DNA from: Lachnospira sp.
GTDB lineage: Bacteria; Bacillota; Clostridia; Lachnospirales; Lachnospiraceae
Reading direction: 5' to 3'
Assembly (NCBI GenBank): GCA_017621205.1
Contig: JAGATQ010000030.1
Coordinates: 21,803 to 85,802, forward strand
Length of the DNA stretch: 64,000 bases
Part shown: piece after piece, positions 53,026 to 61,356 of the stretch
How positions within the stretch are numbered: the first letter of the stretch is position 1
Layout of the letters: every line of letters begins with the position of its first letter
Notes under the pieces: model-generated
What the model was told of the DNA's origin: nothing
The model's input: only the letters and a program-made list of their open reading frames with translations
The model's database searches: none
Made by a program: the position numbers and the translations under genes

Positions 53026-53145
53026 ATAACTTGTAGCGTTTTCCCGATGAGCTTGAGCGTGTGATAACGATAGAGAGGAAAGCGTGTCCCAGCTGTCACG
53101 GCAGCATACTATAATTTATTTATTACGAAGAGGAGGAGCAATCCG

Positions 53146-53421
53146 ATGAACAAGACAGAGTTAGTTGCAGCAATTGCAGAAAAGACAGAATTATCTAAGA
53201 AAGATGCAGAGAAGGCATTAAAGGCATTCACAGAGGTTGTTACTGAGGAGTTAGCAAAAGGTGAGAAGATTCAGTTAGTTGGTTTTGGTACTTTTGAGGT
53301 ATCTGAAAGAGCAGCCCGTGAGGGACGTAATCCACAGACTGGTAAGAAGATTAAGATTGCAGCTTCTAAGGCACCTAAGTTTAAGGCTGGTAAGGCTTTA
53401 AAGGATGTTGTAAACAAGTAA
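53146..53421 (+). CDS. hup: Nucleoid protein HU
   Basis: 91 aa, full length. Starts [23 protein letters not shown]-binding arm [20 protein letters not shown]. Dimeric DNA-bending protein, abundant. GAGGAG precedes the ATG. Own promoter and terminator; heads the conserved hup-rqcP-yabP-yabQ-divIC order of Firmicutes. Confidence 0.96.
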   Translation: MNKTELVAAIAEKTELSKKDAEKALKAFTEVVTEELAKGEKIQLVGFGTFEVSERAAREGRNPQTGKKIKIAASKAPKFKAGKALKDVVNK

Positions 53422-53436
53422 TTGTTGTCAAAAGAT

Positions 53437-53466
53437 AAGGCTGTTTCTTCGGAAACAGCCTTTTTC
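53437..53466 (+). terminator. hup terminator
   Basis: AAGGCTGTTTC-TTCG-GAAACAGCCTT followed by TTTTC; UUCG-type loop and strong stem. Confidence 0.92.
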
Positions 53467-53499
53467 TTTTGGCAAAGAGGGAAAGAAAGGGTAATAAGG

Positions 53500-53739
53500 A
53501 TGAGATTAGATAAGTATTTAAAGGTATCCCGTCTGGTAAAACGCCGTACCGTTGCCAATGAGGCATGTGATGCAGGACGGGTGATGGTAAATGATAAGGT
53601 GGTAAAGGCATCTTACAATGTAAAGGTAGGAGATGTCATTGAAATCCAGTTTGGAAACCGCAGCCAGAAGGTGAGGGTGTGTTCCCTTGCTGAGACAGTA
53701 AAAAAAGAAGAGGCAAGTGAGATGTATGAGTATTTGTAG
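53500..53739 (+). CDS. rqcP: S4-domain RNA-binding protein RqcP (YabO/Hsp15)
   Basis: 79 aa from the ATG at 53500; the frame upstream runs through the hup terminator. S4 domain MRLDKYLKVSRLVKRRTVAN, CDAGRVMVNDKVVKASYNVK. Helps ribosome-associated quality control add alanine tails to stalled nascent chains. Conserved position after hup. Confidence 0.92.
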   Translation: MRLDKYLKVSRLVKRRTVANEACDAGRVMVNDKVVKASYNVKVGDVIEIQFGNRSQKVRVCSLAETVKKEEASEMYEYL

Positions 53740-53765
53740 GAGCTTTGTGAAAAAGCTCCTTTTTG
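53738..53765 (+). terminator. rqcP terminator
   Basis: AGGAGCTTT/AAAGCTCCT followed by TTTTT, overlapping the stop codon. Confidence 0.9.
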
Positions 53766-53816
53766 CTTCTAAACCTTCTTTGTCCCACATATAGTAGGGT
53801 AGAGGAGGGATGATTT

Positions 53817-54098
53817 ATGGAAGAATTACGAATTGCCAATACGCAGAAGCTATCAATTACGAACCGTAGTCAGGGATTGGTGACCGGAGTGAAGGATGTG
53901 CTTGCCTTTGATACCAATGAGGTGGTGTTAGATACAGAACTTGGACTTTTGAAAATTCAGGGAGCGGAGTTACATGTCGTCCGGTTAATGCTGGAAAAAG
54001 GAGAAGTTGCTTTTGAAGGAAGGATAGATGCGATGGTTTATTCTGAATATGGAAGACAGCAGAGGGAAGAAGGACTATTTGCAAGGCTGTTTAAATAA
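53817..54098 (+). CDS. yabP: Sporulation protein YabP
   Basis: 93 aa, expected length. RSQGLVTGVKDVLAFDTNEV and LGLLKIQGAELHVVRLMLEK match the YabP/YqfC family. Spore-coat/cortex protein needed with YabQ in Bacillus. AGAGGAGGG upstream. Confidence 0.92.
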   Translation: MEELRIANTQKLSITNRSQGLVTGVKDVLAFDTNEVVLDTELGLLKIQGAELHVVRLMLEKGEVAFEGRIDAMVYSEYGRQQREEGLFARLFK

Positions 54099-54189
54099 TC
54101 TCTTTGTGCGGCAAACATAGAATTATAAAGCAGGATAGAGACAGTTTTATGTTTAAAATATATAATACTGAATATTTGGAGGATAGGAT

Positions 54190-54714
54190 ATGTTTCTCGT
54201 TTCAAGCGGCGTATCCGTTGTTATATATGAGCAGGTGCGTTTGTGTCTGATAAGCCTTATAGCAGGTGTTTTGCTTGCAGTGCTTTATGATTTGTTCCGT
54301 GCGTTAAGACGGGTTCGGTGCCTTAACTGCCAGACTGCTGCGAAACGGGACAAAACGATGGAGGTCTGTACATCAAAGCAGGCACAGCGTAAAGAATGTT
54401 TTATTGTGGGAGCAGAGGATGTTATTTATTGCTTTTTATATGTGGTAGTAACCTATTCCATTTTCTATCATTTTTGTAATGGCAGGCTATCTGGATATGT
54501 AATATTGGGTGAGCTTTTAGGCAGTATTATCTATTATGTTTTAATCCGCAATTGGGGAAGGTGTTTGCTTACTTGTGTTCTTTGGCAAATTTGTACGATA
54601 ATTGTTTTGATTTTTCGAATAATCACCCTTCCTTTTCGTATATTATGTGGAAAAATAATAAAATTCTTGAAATCTCTTGTGAAATCCGTTAAAATGGTTA
54701 TTATCAATAATTAG
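54190..54714 (+). CDS. yabQ: Spore cortex biosynthesis protein YabQ
   Basis: 174 aa, four hydrophobic segments (about 15-35, 75-100, 103-123, 128-155). VRLCLISLIAGVLLAVLYDL FRALRR start is typical of YabQ. Membrane protein needed for cortex formation. Follows yabP by 91 nt. Confidence 0.88.
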   Translation: MFLVSSGVSVVIYEQVRLCLISLIAGVLLAVLYDLFRALRRVRCLNCQTAAKRDKTMEVCTSKQAQRKECFIVGAEDVIYCFLYVVVTYSIFYHFCNGRLSGYVILGELLGSIIYYVLIRNWGRCLLTCVLWQICTIIVLIFRIITLPFRILCGKIIKFLKSLVKSVKMVIINN

Positions 54715-54727
54715 CGGGTGGTAGAAT

Positions 54728-55033
54728 ATGGCAAGAAGACAACGTAATAGGGTAAAAACCAAAAAAGGTATGTGGATTGTTGCCCTTGTTGCCGTAGTTC
54801 TTTGTGTTTCGATGCTGGCTGGCAGGGCAGAGCTTAGTAAGACAAGCAGGGCGTTGGCAGTAGAGGAGCAGAAGCTTAAGCGGGACATTGAAGCACAGCA
54901 GGAGAAGCGGGAAGAGCTGGATAATAAGGAAGCATATATGCAGACAGATGAGTATATCGAAGAGGTGGCTCGGGAGAAGCTTGGTATGGTAAAGGATGAC
55001 GAGATATTATTTAAGGCAGCAGACAAGCAGTGA
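54728..55033 (+). CDS. divIC: Septum formation initiator (DivIC/FtsB family)
   Basis: 101 aa. Basic N-terminus, one membrane segment about 16-34, coiled coil about 40-75 (EEQKLKRDIEAQQEKREELD), and the family end YIEEVAREKLGMVKDDEILF. Part of the DivIB-DivIC-FtsL divisome complex. 13 nt after yabQ. Confidence 0.92.
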   Translation: MARRQRNRVKTKKGMWIVALVAVVLCVSMLAGRAELSKTSRALAVEEQKLKRDIEAQQEKREELDNKEAYMQTDEYIEEVAREKLGMVKDDEILFKAADKQ

Positions 55034-55073
55034 TGCAGATATGTTTTAGGCGGGGAAGCTATTCATGTACAGA

Positions 55074-55106
55074 AAAAGCACTTAGCGTATGCTATGTGCT
55101 TTTTTA
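55074..55106 (+). terminator. Terminator after divIC
   Basis: AAAAGCAC...GTGCTTTT with inner AGC/GCT pairing and a T run. Confidence 0.8.
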
Positions 55107-55130
55107 TATATATAACATAGGAGGCAGAGT

Positions 55131-55979
55131 ATGATAGAAGTAAAAAATCTGACCAAGATTTATAAGCTGACCGGTAAACAGAAAAGGGAAGCGAAGACGA
55201 AGGATAATAAAAAGGTTGCTGTGAGTGAGGTCTCTTTTTGTGCGAAGGAAGGGGAGATTTTTGCCTTGCTTGGACCCAATGGAGCGGGTAAAACGACGAC
55301 GCTTCGTTGTATTGCAACATTGCTAGAGCCGACGGTGGGAGAGATTACCGTGCAAGGTTATGACAGCAGAAAACAGGGGGATAAGGTACGCAGCTCCATT
55401 GCATTTTTAACAAATGAGTTAAAGCTGGACCCACTGTTTTCGCCGAAATATCTGTTCCGTTTTTTTGGAAGGCTGCATGGCATGAGTGAGGCGGAAATAG
55501 ATGAAAGACAGCAGGCGTTGTTTACTTATTTTGGTATCACAGAATTTCAGGATAAGAAAATACAGGAGCTTTCTACCGGAATGAAGCAAAAGATTTCCAT
55601 TGCGGTTAGTCTGGTGCATGACCCGGAGGTTGTGATATTTGATGAGCCGACCAATGGACTCGATATTGTAACGGCACGGGCAGTAACGGATTATCTAAAG
55701 GTATTGAAGGAACAGGGCAAGGTGGTGGTGGTATCCACCCACATTATGTCAGAGGCACAGAAGCTTTGTGACCGCCTCGCCATGATTATTGGGGGACGGA
55801 GTGTCTTTGAGGGAACCTTGGAGGAAGTACTTTGCCAGACCGGGGCAAAGGATTTGGAGGATGCTTTTTTTGCCATTTACCGGGATAATGTTGTGGATGA
55901 AGCAGAGCAACAGGAGTTAAAGCATTTGGAGGAGCAGATGACAAGACATGAGGCGATGGGAAAGGGGGAGCTTTCATGA
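55131..55979 (+). CDS. natA: ABC transporter ATP-binding protein NatA-like
   Basis: 282 aa. Walker A GPNGAGKTTTLR (about 48-59), signature ELSTGMKQKISIAV, Walker B VVIFDEPTNGLD, H-loop VSTHIMSE. NatA-type partner of the permease that overlaps its stop by 4 nt. The pair replaces the yabR position of Bacillus between divIC and spoIIE. Function as Na+ exporter is by homology only. Confidence 0.82.
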   Translation: MIEVKNLTKIYKLTGKQKREAKTKDNKKVAVSEVSFCAKEGEIFALLGPNGAGKTTTLRCIATLLEPTVGEITVQGYDSRKQGDKVRSSIAFLTNELKLDPLFSPKYLFRFFGRLHGMSEAEIDERQQALFTYFGITEFQDKKIQELSTGMKQKISIAVSLVHDPEVVIFDEPTNGLDIVTARAVTDYLKVLKEQGKVVVVSTHIMSEAQKLCDRLAMIIGGRSVFEGTLEEVLCQTGAKDLEDAFFAIYRDNVVDEAEQQELKHLEEQMTRHEAMGKGELS

Positions 55980-57244
55980 AGACGATAAAGGTGGTTTTTT
56001 GTAAAGAGCTTAGGCGTGTGCTGTTTGATAAGAAAATGTTATTCGGGCTGTTTGTACTCCCTATTCTTCTGATGGCAGTTATTTTTGGCGTCATGGTTAT
56101 GATGGTGATGAATATGCAGGCGGACATTGAGGCACATCAGCCGAAGGTAGTTATTGTGAATGCACCAGAGGATTTTCAGTCCTTTCTTTCTGGTCAGAAG
56201 ACGGAAGCGGAGCTGGTTTACCAGCAGTGGGAGGATGAGACGTTAGAAAAGCAGGACGGTAGCAAGACGGGTGTACAGAAAGTGAAAAAAGAAATTCTTG
56301 AGGGGGATACGGATTTGATGATTTTCTTCCCGGAGGATTTTTCTGAGCAGATTTCGGGGTTGGAAAAGGAGAAGCTTTATGATGACTCTGCCAGTCCGGT
56401 TTTGGTGCCACAGGTAAAGACCTATTATAATCCCAGTGAGGACTACTCTGACAGTGCCAAGCAATCCTTTGATGAGCTGTTGGAGGATTATCGTATTATG
56501 CTGCTGGAGCAGCGGGTTGGTTCCTTGGATAAGGTGCAGGTATTCACCGTGGATTCTGACAATGAGGAACAGGTGATTCAGGATGATGATAAGGCTGGCG
56601 GTAAGATGCTTGGAACAATGCTTCCCTATATGATATGTATGCTGCTGTTTGCCGGAGTAATGTCCTTTGGTGCAGATGCTTTTGCGGGGGAGAAGGAGCG
56701 GGGAACACTAGCAACACTTCTTGTTGCTCCTGTGAAGCGAAGCCATATCGTTTATGGTAAGCTTCTGGCACTGATGGTGCTTGCGGCACTTTCTGCTTTG
56801 GATTACGGCATCAGTATGCTGGTATCTCTTCCCTTTATGGCAATATCCATGGGTAGCTCTGGGGTCAGCTTTCATATTAGTTTTTTGCAGGGATGCCTGC
56901 TGCTGGCAATCATTGTTAGTCTGGTTTTTGTCTATGTGGCAATTATCGGCACCTGTGCTGTGTTTGCAAAGAATATGAAGGAAGCCTCTACCTTCCTTAC
57001 TCCGGCATATTTACTGGTGATTGTAATGGGAATGATGACGATGTTTGTTACAGGGGATACTCCGACCCGCTCCTATCTGGTTCCCCTTTATGGCTCCAGC
57101 ATGGCACTGCGCAATGTGTTGACGCAGGAGATTAGCACGCCGCAGGCATTGCTTACCATTGGGGCTAATCTGGTGATTGGGGCAGTTTTGGCGGCAATTA
57201 TGTCCAAGGCGTTTGATAGTGAGCGGATTATGTTTGATGCATAG
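55976..57244 (+). CDS. natB: ABC transporter permease NatB-like
   Basis: 422 aa. First membrane segment about 20-42, large extracytoplasmic loop to about 210, then a cluster of five to six segments (about 212-400) with AFAGEKERGTLATLLVAPVK, the NatB/ABC-2 signature. Works with the ATPase upstream. Followed by 914 nt filled by two hairpin elements. Confidence 0.82.
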   Translation: MKTIKVVFCKELRRVLFDKKMLFGLFVLPILLMAVIFGVMVMMVMNMQADIEAHQPKVVIVNAPEDFQSFLSGQKTEAELVYQQWEDETLEKQDGSKTGVQKVKKEILEGDTDLMIFFPEDFSEQISGLEKEKLYDDSASPVLVPQVKTYYNPSEDYSDSAKQSFDELLEDYRIMLLEQRVGSLDKVQVFTVDSDNEEQVIQDDDKAGGKMLGTMLPYMICMLLFAGVMSFGADAFAGEKERGTLATLLVAPVKRSHIVYGKLLALMVLAALSALDYGISMLVSLPFMAISMGSSGVSFHISFLQGCLLLAIIVSLVFVYVAIIGTCAVFAKNMKEASTFLTPAYLLVIVMGMMTMFVTGDTPTRSYLVPLYGSSMALRNVLTQEISTPQALLTIGANLVIGAVLAAIMSKAFDSERIMFDA

Positions 57245-57257
57245 AAATCAAATAATC

Positions 57258-57587
57258 TCATAAAACGCTTCTGAGGTGAAAATAGGCTTATTTATAATTT
57301 TTGATGTATGGCATAGATGTCCACTATAAATTTGTTCCGTTGTACGGAAATAAGTATTTCTAGGATATTCCCATGTTGGAATTAACGTGTGACGCAACCG
57401 ACGCCAACTCGCCATCCAGGCTCGGTGGCGTCTTTTCGGGACATCCTTGTCCCGAAATTGCTGTCGCTTAGTGGGAATATCGAGAAATTCTAATTTCCTA
57501 CCAAAGTCACAAATTTATAGTGGACATCTATGCCATACTGCCAAGTGTTATGGATAAGCCCATTTTCACCCCGGAAGCGTTTTATGA
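57258..57587. repeat. Large hairpin element E1 (first type)
   Basis: 330-bp imperfect palindrome. Outer arms ATAAAACGCTTC/GAAGCGTTTTAT, then GGCATAGATGTCCACTATAA in both arms. Internal loop: TTCCGTTGTACGG on the left arm, CCTACCAAAGTCA on the right. Next stem TATTTCTAGGATATTCCC / GGGAATATCGAGAAAT. Inside are two hairpins: GACGCCA/TGGCGTC and CGGGACA/TGTCCCG. The gap 57245-58158 holds E1, E2 and about 140 nt of plain AT-rich sequence. Confidence 0.85.
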
Positions 57588-57730
57588 ATTGAAGCAAGCC
57601 TTTAAATACAAATTTTGTGATTGAGTAAATATTTTTCCCTTTGAAGTTGCAGTAATTTCCCTGTTTTTAAGCGGAACGGTTATGGCTGTGTTAGTATTTC
57701 GCCATTACAGGAGTCAATCAAGTTTTACCC

Positions 57731-58051
57731 CCCTTTTGTATTAAAGATGGTGTATCTGTATTCTTGAGGGGCATGGACGGGGAACACGTTGTATTATTTG
57801 TGACTTTGGAAGGGAGTTAGCGTTTCTTGATATTCCCTTCTGGTAACCAGCAATTTCGGGACAGGATGTCCCGAAAAGCCGCAGTCTGAGCCATGGATGG
57901 CGAATCTGCGGTGGTTGCGTCAGCATACAATTCTTTATAGGGAATATCTTAGAAACGCTTATTCCCGGACAACGGAACCAGTAATACAACGTGTTCCCCA
58001 TCCATGCATTACACATAACGAACCATACACCATACGAATAACACAAAAGGG
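57731..58051. repeat. Large hairpin element E2, inverted relative to E1
   Basis: About 320 bp. Same core as E1 on the other strand: GTGACTTTGG on the left arm, CAACGGAA on the right, hairpins CCGCAG/CTGCGG and CGGGACA/TGTCCCG. Its own outer arms are CCCTTTTGT...ATGGTGTAT and GGGGAACACGTTGTATTA, matching only each other. Ends about 105 nt before the spoIIE start. Confidence 0.82.
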
Positions 58052-58158
58052 AATATTTTTAACCCTGCAACTTGTTTCTACAAAATATAGCGGATGGCTT
58101 GTCTTATAATGCCCCCATAAAGAGGTCAGTACGATTACATATATGGGGGATTGATGTT

Positions 58159-60555
58159 ATGTTGCGGGGCATAAAACCAACAAAGGAACAAATAATATTT
58201 TGTGGGATTGGATTTTTTGTGGGGAGAGCAGTGTGTTTCCAAATGAATCCTTTGGCGGCGGCATTCTGGGCGGCGGCTTATGCAGGGGGACAATGTCATA
58301 TTTTTTTAATGGCATCTATCCTTATTGGTATGCTGTCGGCCCATTCCTTTAGTAGTGCCATCGCTTTTTTATTGTATGCTTTTTTCTTTTTTGTTGCTTA
58401 TCGTCCACTGCTTGAGCGGCAAAAGGAGAGTAAAGAGGGGGAACAGGCACAGAGGATTACCTCTAAGGTATCTCTGCTGGCGGGAATCTCCATTATTGCC
58501 ACCCAGCTTTTGGGGTGGACTATTGTGGAGGGTGGATTTAATGAGAGTATCGTGTTTGGAGATGTGGGTACCCTTAGATATTTGTGGCACAATCAGAAAA
58601 TGACGATTCTTGCTATGTTGTCGGCACTTTTAGAAGGGGTGGTTACCGGTTGCCTTACTTACCTTTTTATTGAGGGACTGTCTAAAAAGGAGTGGGACCT
58701 GATTCGGGCGGGGGGCTTTAACCGAAAAATATTTATTACCGGGGCGGTGTTGCTTGCCATTATACTTTATGGTTTACCGGGTTCCATGTATGCAACCTTT
58801 GCCATTGCAGAATCCGTTTGTTATCTTGCGATTTTAATCGTTGCATATATGTATGGGATTTTAGAGAGTACGCTTGTTGCTGCCCTGGGGGGGGCGGTGC
58901 TGGCATACCAGTTGGGGGATTTTAGTGTACTGGGACTGGTGACGTTGTTTGGTGTGGCAGCAGGTGTATTTCGGGATATGGGACGTCTCGGTGTATTTTC
59001 CGGTATGGCACTCATTGCCCTTTGTGTCCAGTTTGGTGTGGATGGGACAAGTCTTGCTTCCAATTCTTTAAAGGGACTAGTGACGGCGGGAGTAATTTTT
59101 TTATTTCTTCCAAGAAGTATATTACAGCAGCAGCAGGTAGAAGAAACGGCTGTGATGGACTTGATGCAGGAGCAGATTGGCAGAACAGTGCGGGAGAAAA
59201 TGCGGGATTTTGCCGGGGGCTTTCTTGGATTGCAGCGAGGCATTTTAAAACTTCCGAGACCTGCGACTGCTTTTAGTGAGCAGGATATTTCTACAATGTA
59301 TATGCAGATGAAGGAAAACGTATGTGACCAGTGCGAGGGACGCTACCGCTGTTATAATGTTGACCCAGAGCAGACATATAAGGCGGCAAAATCAGTGTTT
59401 CTGGCACTGGATGAAAAAGGAGGGCTAGCCAAAGAAGATATTCCGGAGGAGTTTGCTGCGGTTTGTGACAATCAGGAATCTTTTCTGGTGGGGGCAAATG
59501 TGAGCTTTGAGCGGGCAAAATCGAATCGGATTATTAAGGAGAAATTATCTGAGAGCCGGGAAATGCTGGCAGCACAGATTGGAGATGTGGCACGTCAGAT
59601 GAATGCTTTTTCCAGTGAGTTAATTGAGGACTGTGGGAGGGACGAGAGCATGGAGATGCTGCTCCGTCTCCGGTTGAAGCCACGGTATGTCAAAGTGAAA
59701 CAGGTGCTGTTCTGGAAGCGGGAGAGAGAACCGGATGTGCTTTATGTGGTAGCACAGTGTAAGGTGGGACATCTAATGACTGCGAAGGAATTGGGTGGAC
59801 ATGTTTCCGCTGTTTACAGGAAACATTACTGTCCTTCAGATAGCTGTAAATCGGTAGTGACAAAGCAGTATGAGGTTTTTTCTTTTGTAGAGGAGCCTTC
59901 CTTTCATATAACAAAGGGCATGAAACGGATTGCATTGGAGGATGGGAAAAATGGAGATAATTATTCCTTTTTGCAGCTTTCCGATGGACGGTTCGTCGCT
60001 ATGCTTTCGGATGGAATGGGTACTGGCGGCAAGGCTTATCAGGCAAGTGCAATGCTGGTGGAATTGTTGGAGGAATTTTTAGAGGCGGGCTTTGCACAGG
60101 AGATGGCAATTAAGCTTGCCAATTCGGTTATGGCTTTGGATATGCAGAGTCAGGTGTATGCAACACTTGATTTTTTTGGAGTGGATTTATTTACCGGAGT
60201 GGGACGTCTCGTGAAAATAGGAGCATCGGCTACCTATTTAAAGCACGGAGACCAAGTTGATATGATTGTTTCTACCTCACTGCCAGCTGGGGTGTTTACT
60301 GAATTTGAGCCGGATGCGATTGAGCTTACCCTTGTGGATGGAGATATGGTAATCATGGTGTCAGATGGTGTTATGGATGCTGTGATGGCACAGAGTAAGG
60401 AGCTTTACCTAAAGGATTGTATTGCAGAGATTTCTGCAAGCAATCCACAGATGATGGCACAGCAATTGATGGATAAGCTCTATGAGGAGGGGATTTCTAA
60501 GGTAAAGGATGATATGACGATACTTGTTTTTGGTATATGGAAGAGGATAAAGTGA
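58159..60555 (+). CDS. spoIIE: Stage II sporulation protein E (PP2C phosphatase)
   Basis: 798 aa from the ATG at 58159 (GGGGGA 8 nt upstream). About ten membrane segments up to about 320, FtsZ-interacting middle region about 320-580, PP2C domain about 590-795 with metal-binding SDGMGTGGKAYQASAML and MVSDGVMDAVM. Dephosphorylates SpoIIAA to activate sigma-F in the forespore and helps polar septation. Normal neighbour of tilS in Firmicutes. Hairpin pairs flank the gene on both sides. Confidence 0.95.
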   Translation: MLRGIKPTKEQIIFCGIGFFVGRAVCFQMNPLAAAFWAAAYAGGQCHIFLMASILIGMLSAHSFSSAIAFLLYAFFFFVAYRPLLERQKESKEGEQAQRITSKVSLLAGISIIATQLLGWTIVEGGFNESIVFGDVGTLRYLWHNQKMTILAMLSALLEGVVTGCLTYLFIEGLSKKEWDLIRAGGFNRKIFITGAVLLAIILYGLPGSMYATFAIAESVCYLAILIVAYMYGILESTLVAALGGAVLAYQLGDFSVLGLVTLFGVAAGVFRDMGRLGVFSGMALIALCVQFGVDGTSLASNSLKGLVTAGVIFLFLPRSILQQQQVEETAVMDLMQEQIGRTVREKMRDFAGGFLGLQRGILKLPRPATAFSEQDISTMYMQMKENVCDQCEGRYRCYNVDPEQTYKAAKSVFLALDEKGGLAKEDIPEEFAAVCDNQESFLVGANVSFERAKSNRIIKEKLSESREMLAAQIGDVARQMNAFSSELIEDCGRDESMEMLLRLRLKPRYVKVKQVLFWKREREPDVLYVVAQCKVGHLMTAKELGGHVSAVYRKHYCPSDSCKSVVTKQYEVFSFVEEPSFHITKGMKRIALEDGKNGDNYSFLQLSDGRFVAMLSDGMGTGGKAYQASAMLVELLEEFLEAGFAQEMAIKLANSVMALDMQSQVYATLDFFGVDLFTGVGRLVKIGASATYLKHGDQVDMIVSTSLPAGVFTEFEPDAIELTLVDGDMVIMVSDGVMDAVMAQSKELYLKDCIAEISASNPQMMAQQLMDKLYEEGISKVKDDMTILVFGIWKRIK

Positions 60556-60603
60556 ATTGATTGAAATGTTTTGGGGATAGAGTGGATTATGTAAGTTGCA
60601 GAT

Positions 60604-60839
60604 GGCATAAAACCAGAATATACTATGGATTTATTCCGTTGTATGGGGATAAGTATTTCTAGGATATTCCCATAAGATAATTGGCTGCTTACGCAACCGA
60701 CGCTGATTCGCCATCCATGGCTCAGACAGCGTCTTTTCGGGACATCCGGTCCCGAAATTGCTGTGGTTTAGTGGGAATATCAAGAAATGCTAATCCCCTC
60801 CCAAAGTTACAAATCCATAGTATATTCTGGTTTTATGCC
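60604..60839. repeat. Large hairpin element E3
   Basis: 236 bp, orientation as E1. Outer arms GGCATAAAACCAGAATATAC with near-exact complement; internal loop ATTCCGTTGTATGG against CCAAAGTTAC; stem TATTTCTAGGATATTCCC / GGGAATATCAAGAAAT; hairpins GACGCTG/CAGCGTC and CGGGAC/GTCCCG. Begins 48 nt after the spoIIE stop. Confidence 0.85.
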
Positions 60840-60973
60840 TTTTGAAATTGCCAGATAACCTTTTCTTCTCACAGCAAAGCACTTCGGTGGTTGAATAAAT
60901 ATATTTGGACCGAAGTTGTTATACTGGTATTTTTAATAACAGTAAGGTAGGATAATTGCACAAAATATCTTTG

Positions 60974-61268
60974 TATAAAATGGTTTATTTTTAACCTTAA
61001 GGGGGGCATGGAAGGGGGATGTGCTATCTTCTTTGTGACTTTGGCAGGGGATTAGCATTTCTGGATATTCCCTTCTGGTAACCAGCAATTTCGGGACAAG
61101 GATGTCCCGAAAAGACGCCACCGAGCCCGGATGGCGAGTTGGCGCCGGTTGCGTAAGCAACCAATTATCTTATGGGAATATCCTAGAAATACTTATCCCC
61201 GTACAACGAAACAAAGAAGATAGCCCATCCCCCTTCCATGCCATTTTAAAATAAAGAACTATTTTATA
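60974..61268. repeat. Large hairpin element E4, inverted relative to E3
   Basis: About 295 bp. Left arm GTGACTTTGG, right arm TACAACGAAAC; outer arms GGCATGGAAGGGGGATG and CTATCTTCTTTGT pair only within this copy; hairpins GGCGCCA/TGGCGTC and CGGGACA/TGTCCCG. Together with E3 fills most of the 800-nt gap 60556-61356 before tilS. Confidence 0.85.
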
Positions 61269-61356
61269 TAAGGACAAGAAAACCACAAAGTACTTTGCAT
61301 AATTTTGCATTTGGGAATATAATTATGGATGAGAAATACAAGAGAGGTACATTGCC

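Noticed and set aside
57258..61268. Simple rho-independent terminators for natB and spoIIE
   Set aside because: Elements are 240-330 bp with internal hairpins and a conserved core, and occur in facing pairs, far beyond terminator size, although they may also stop transcription.
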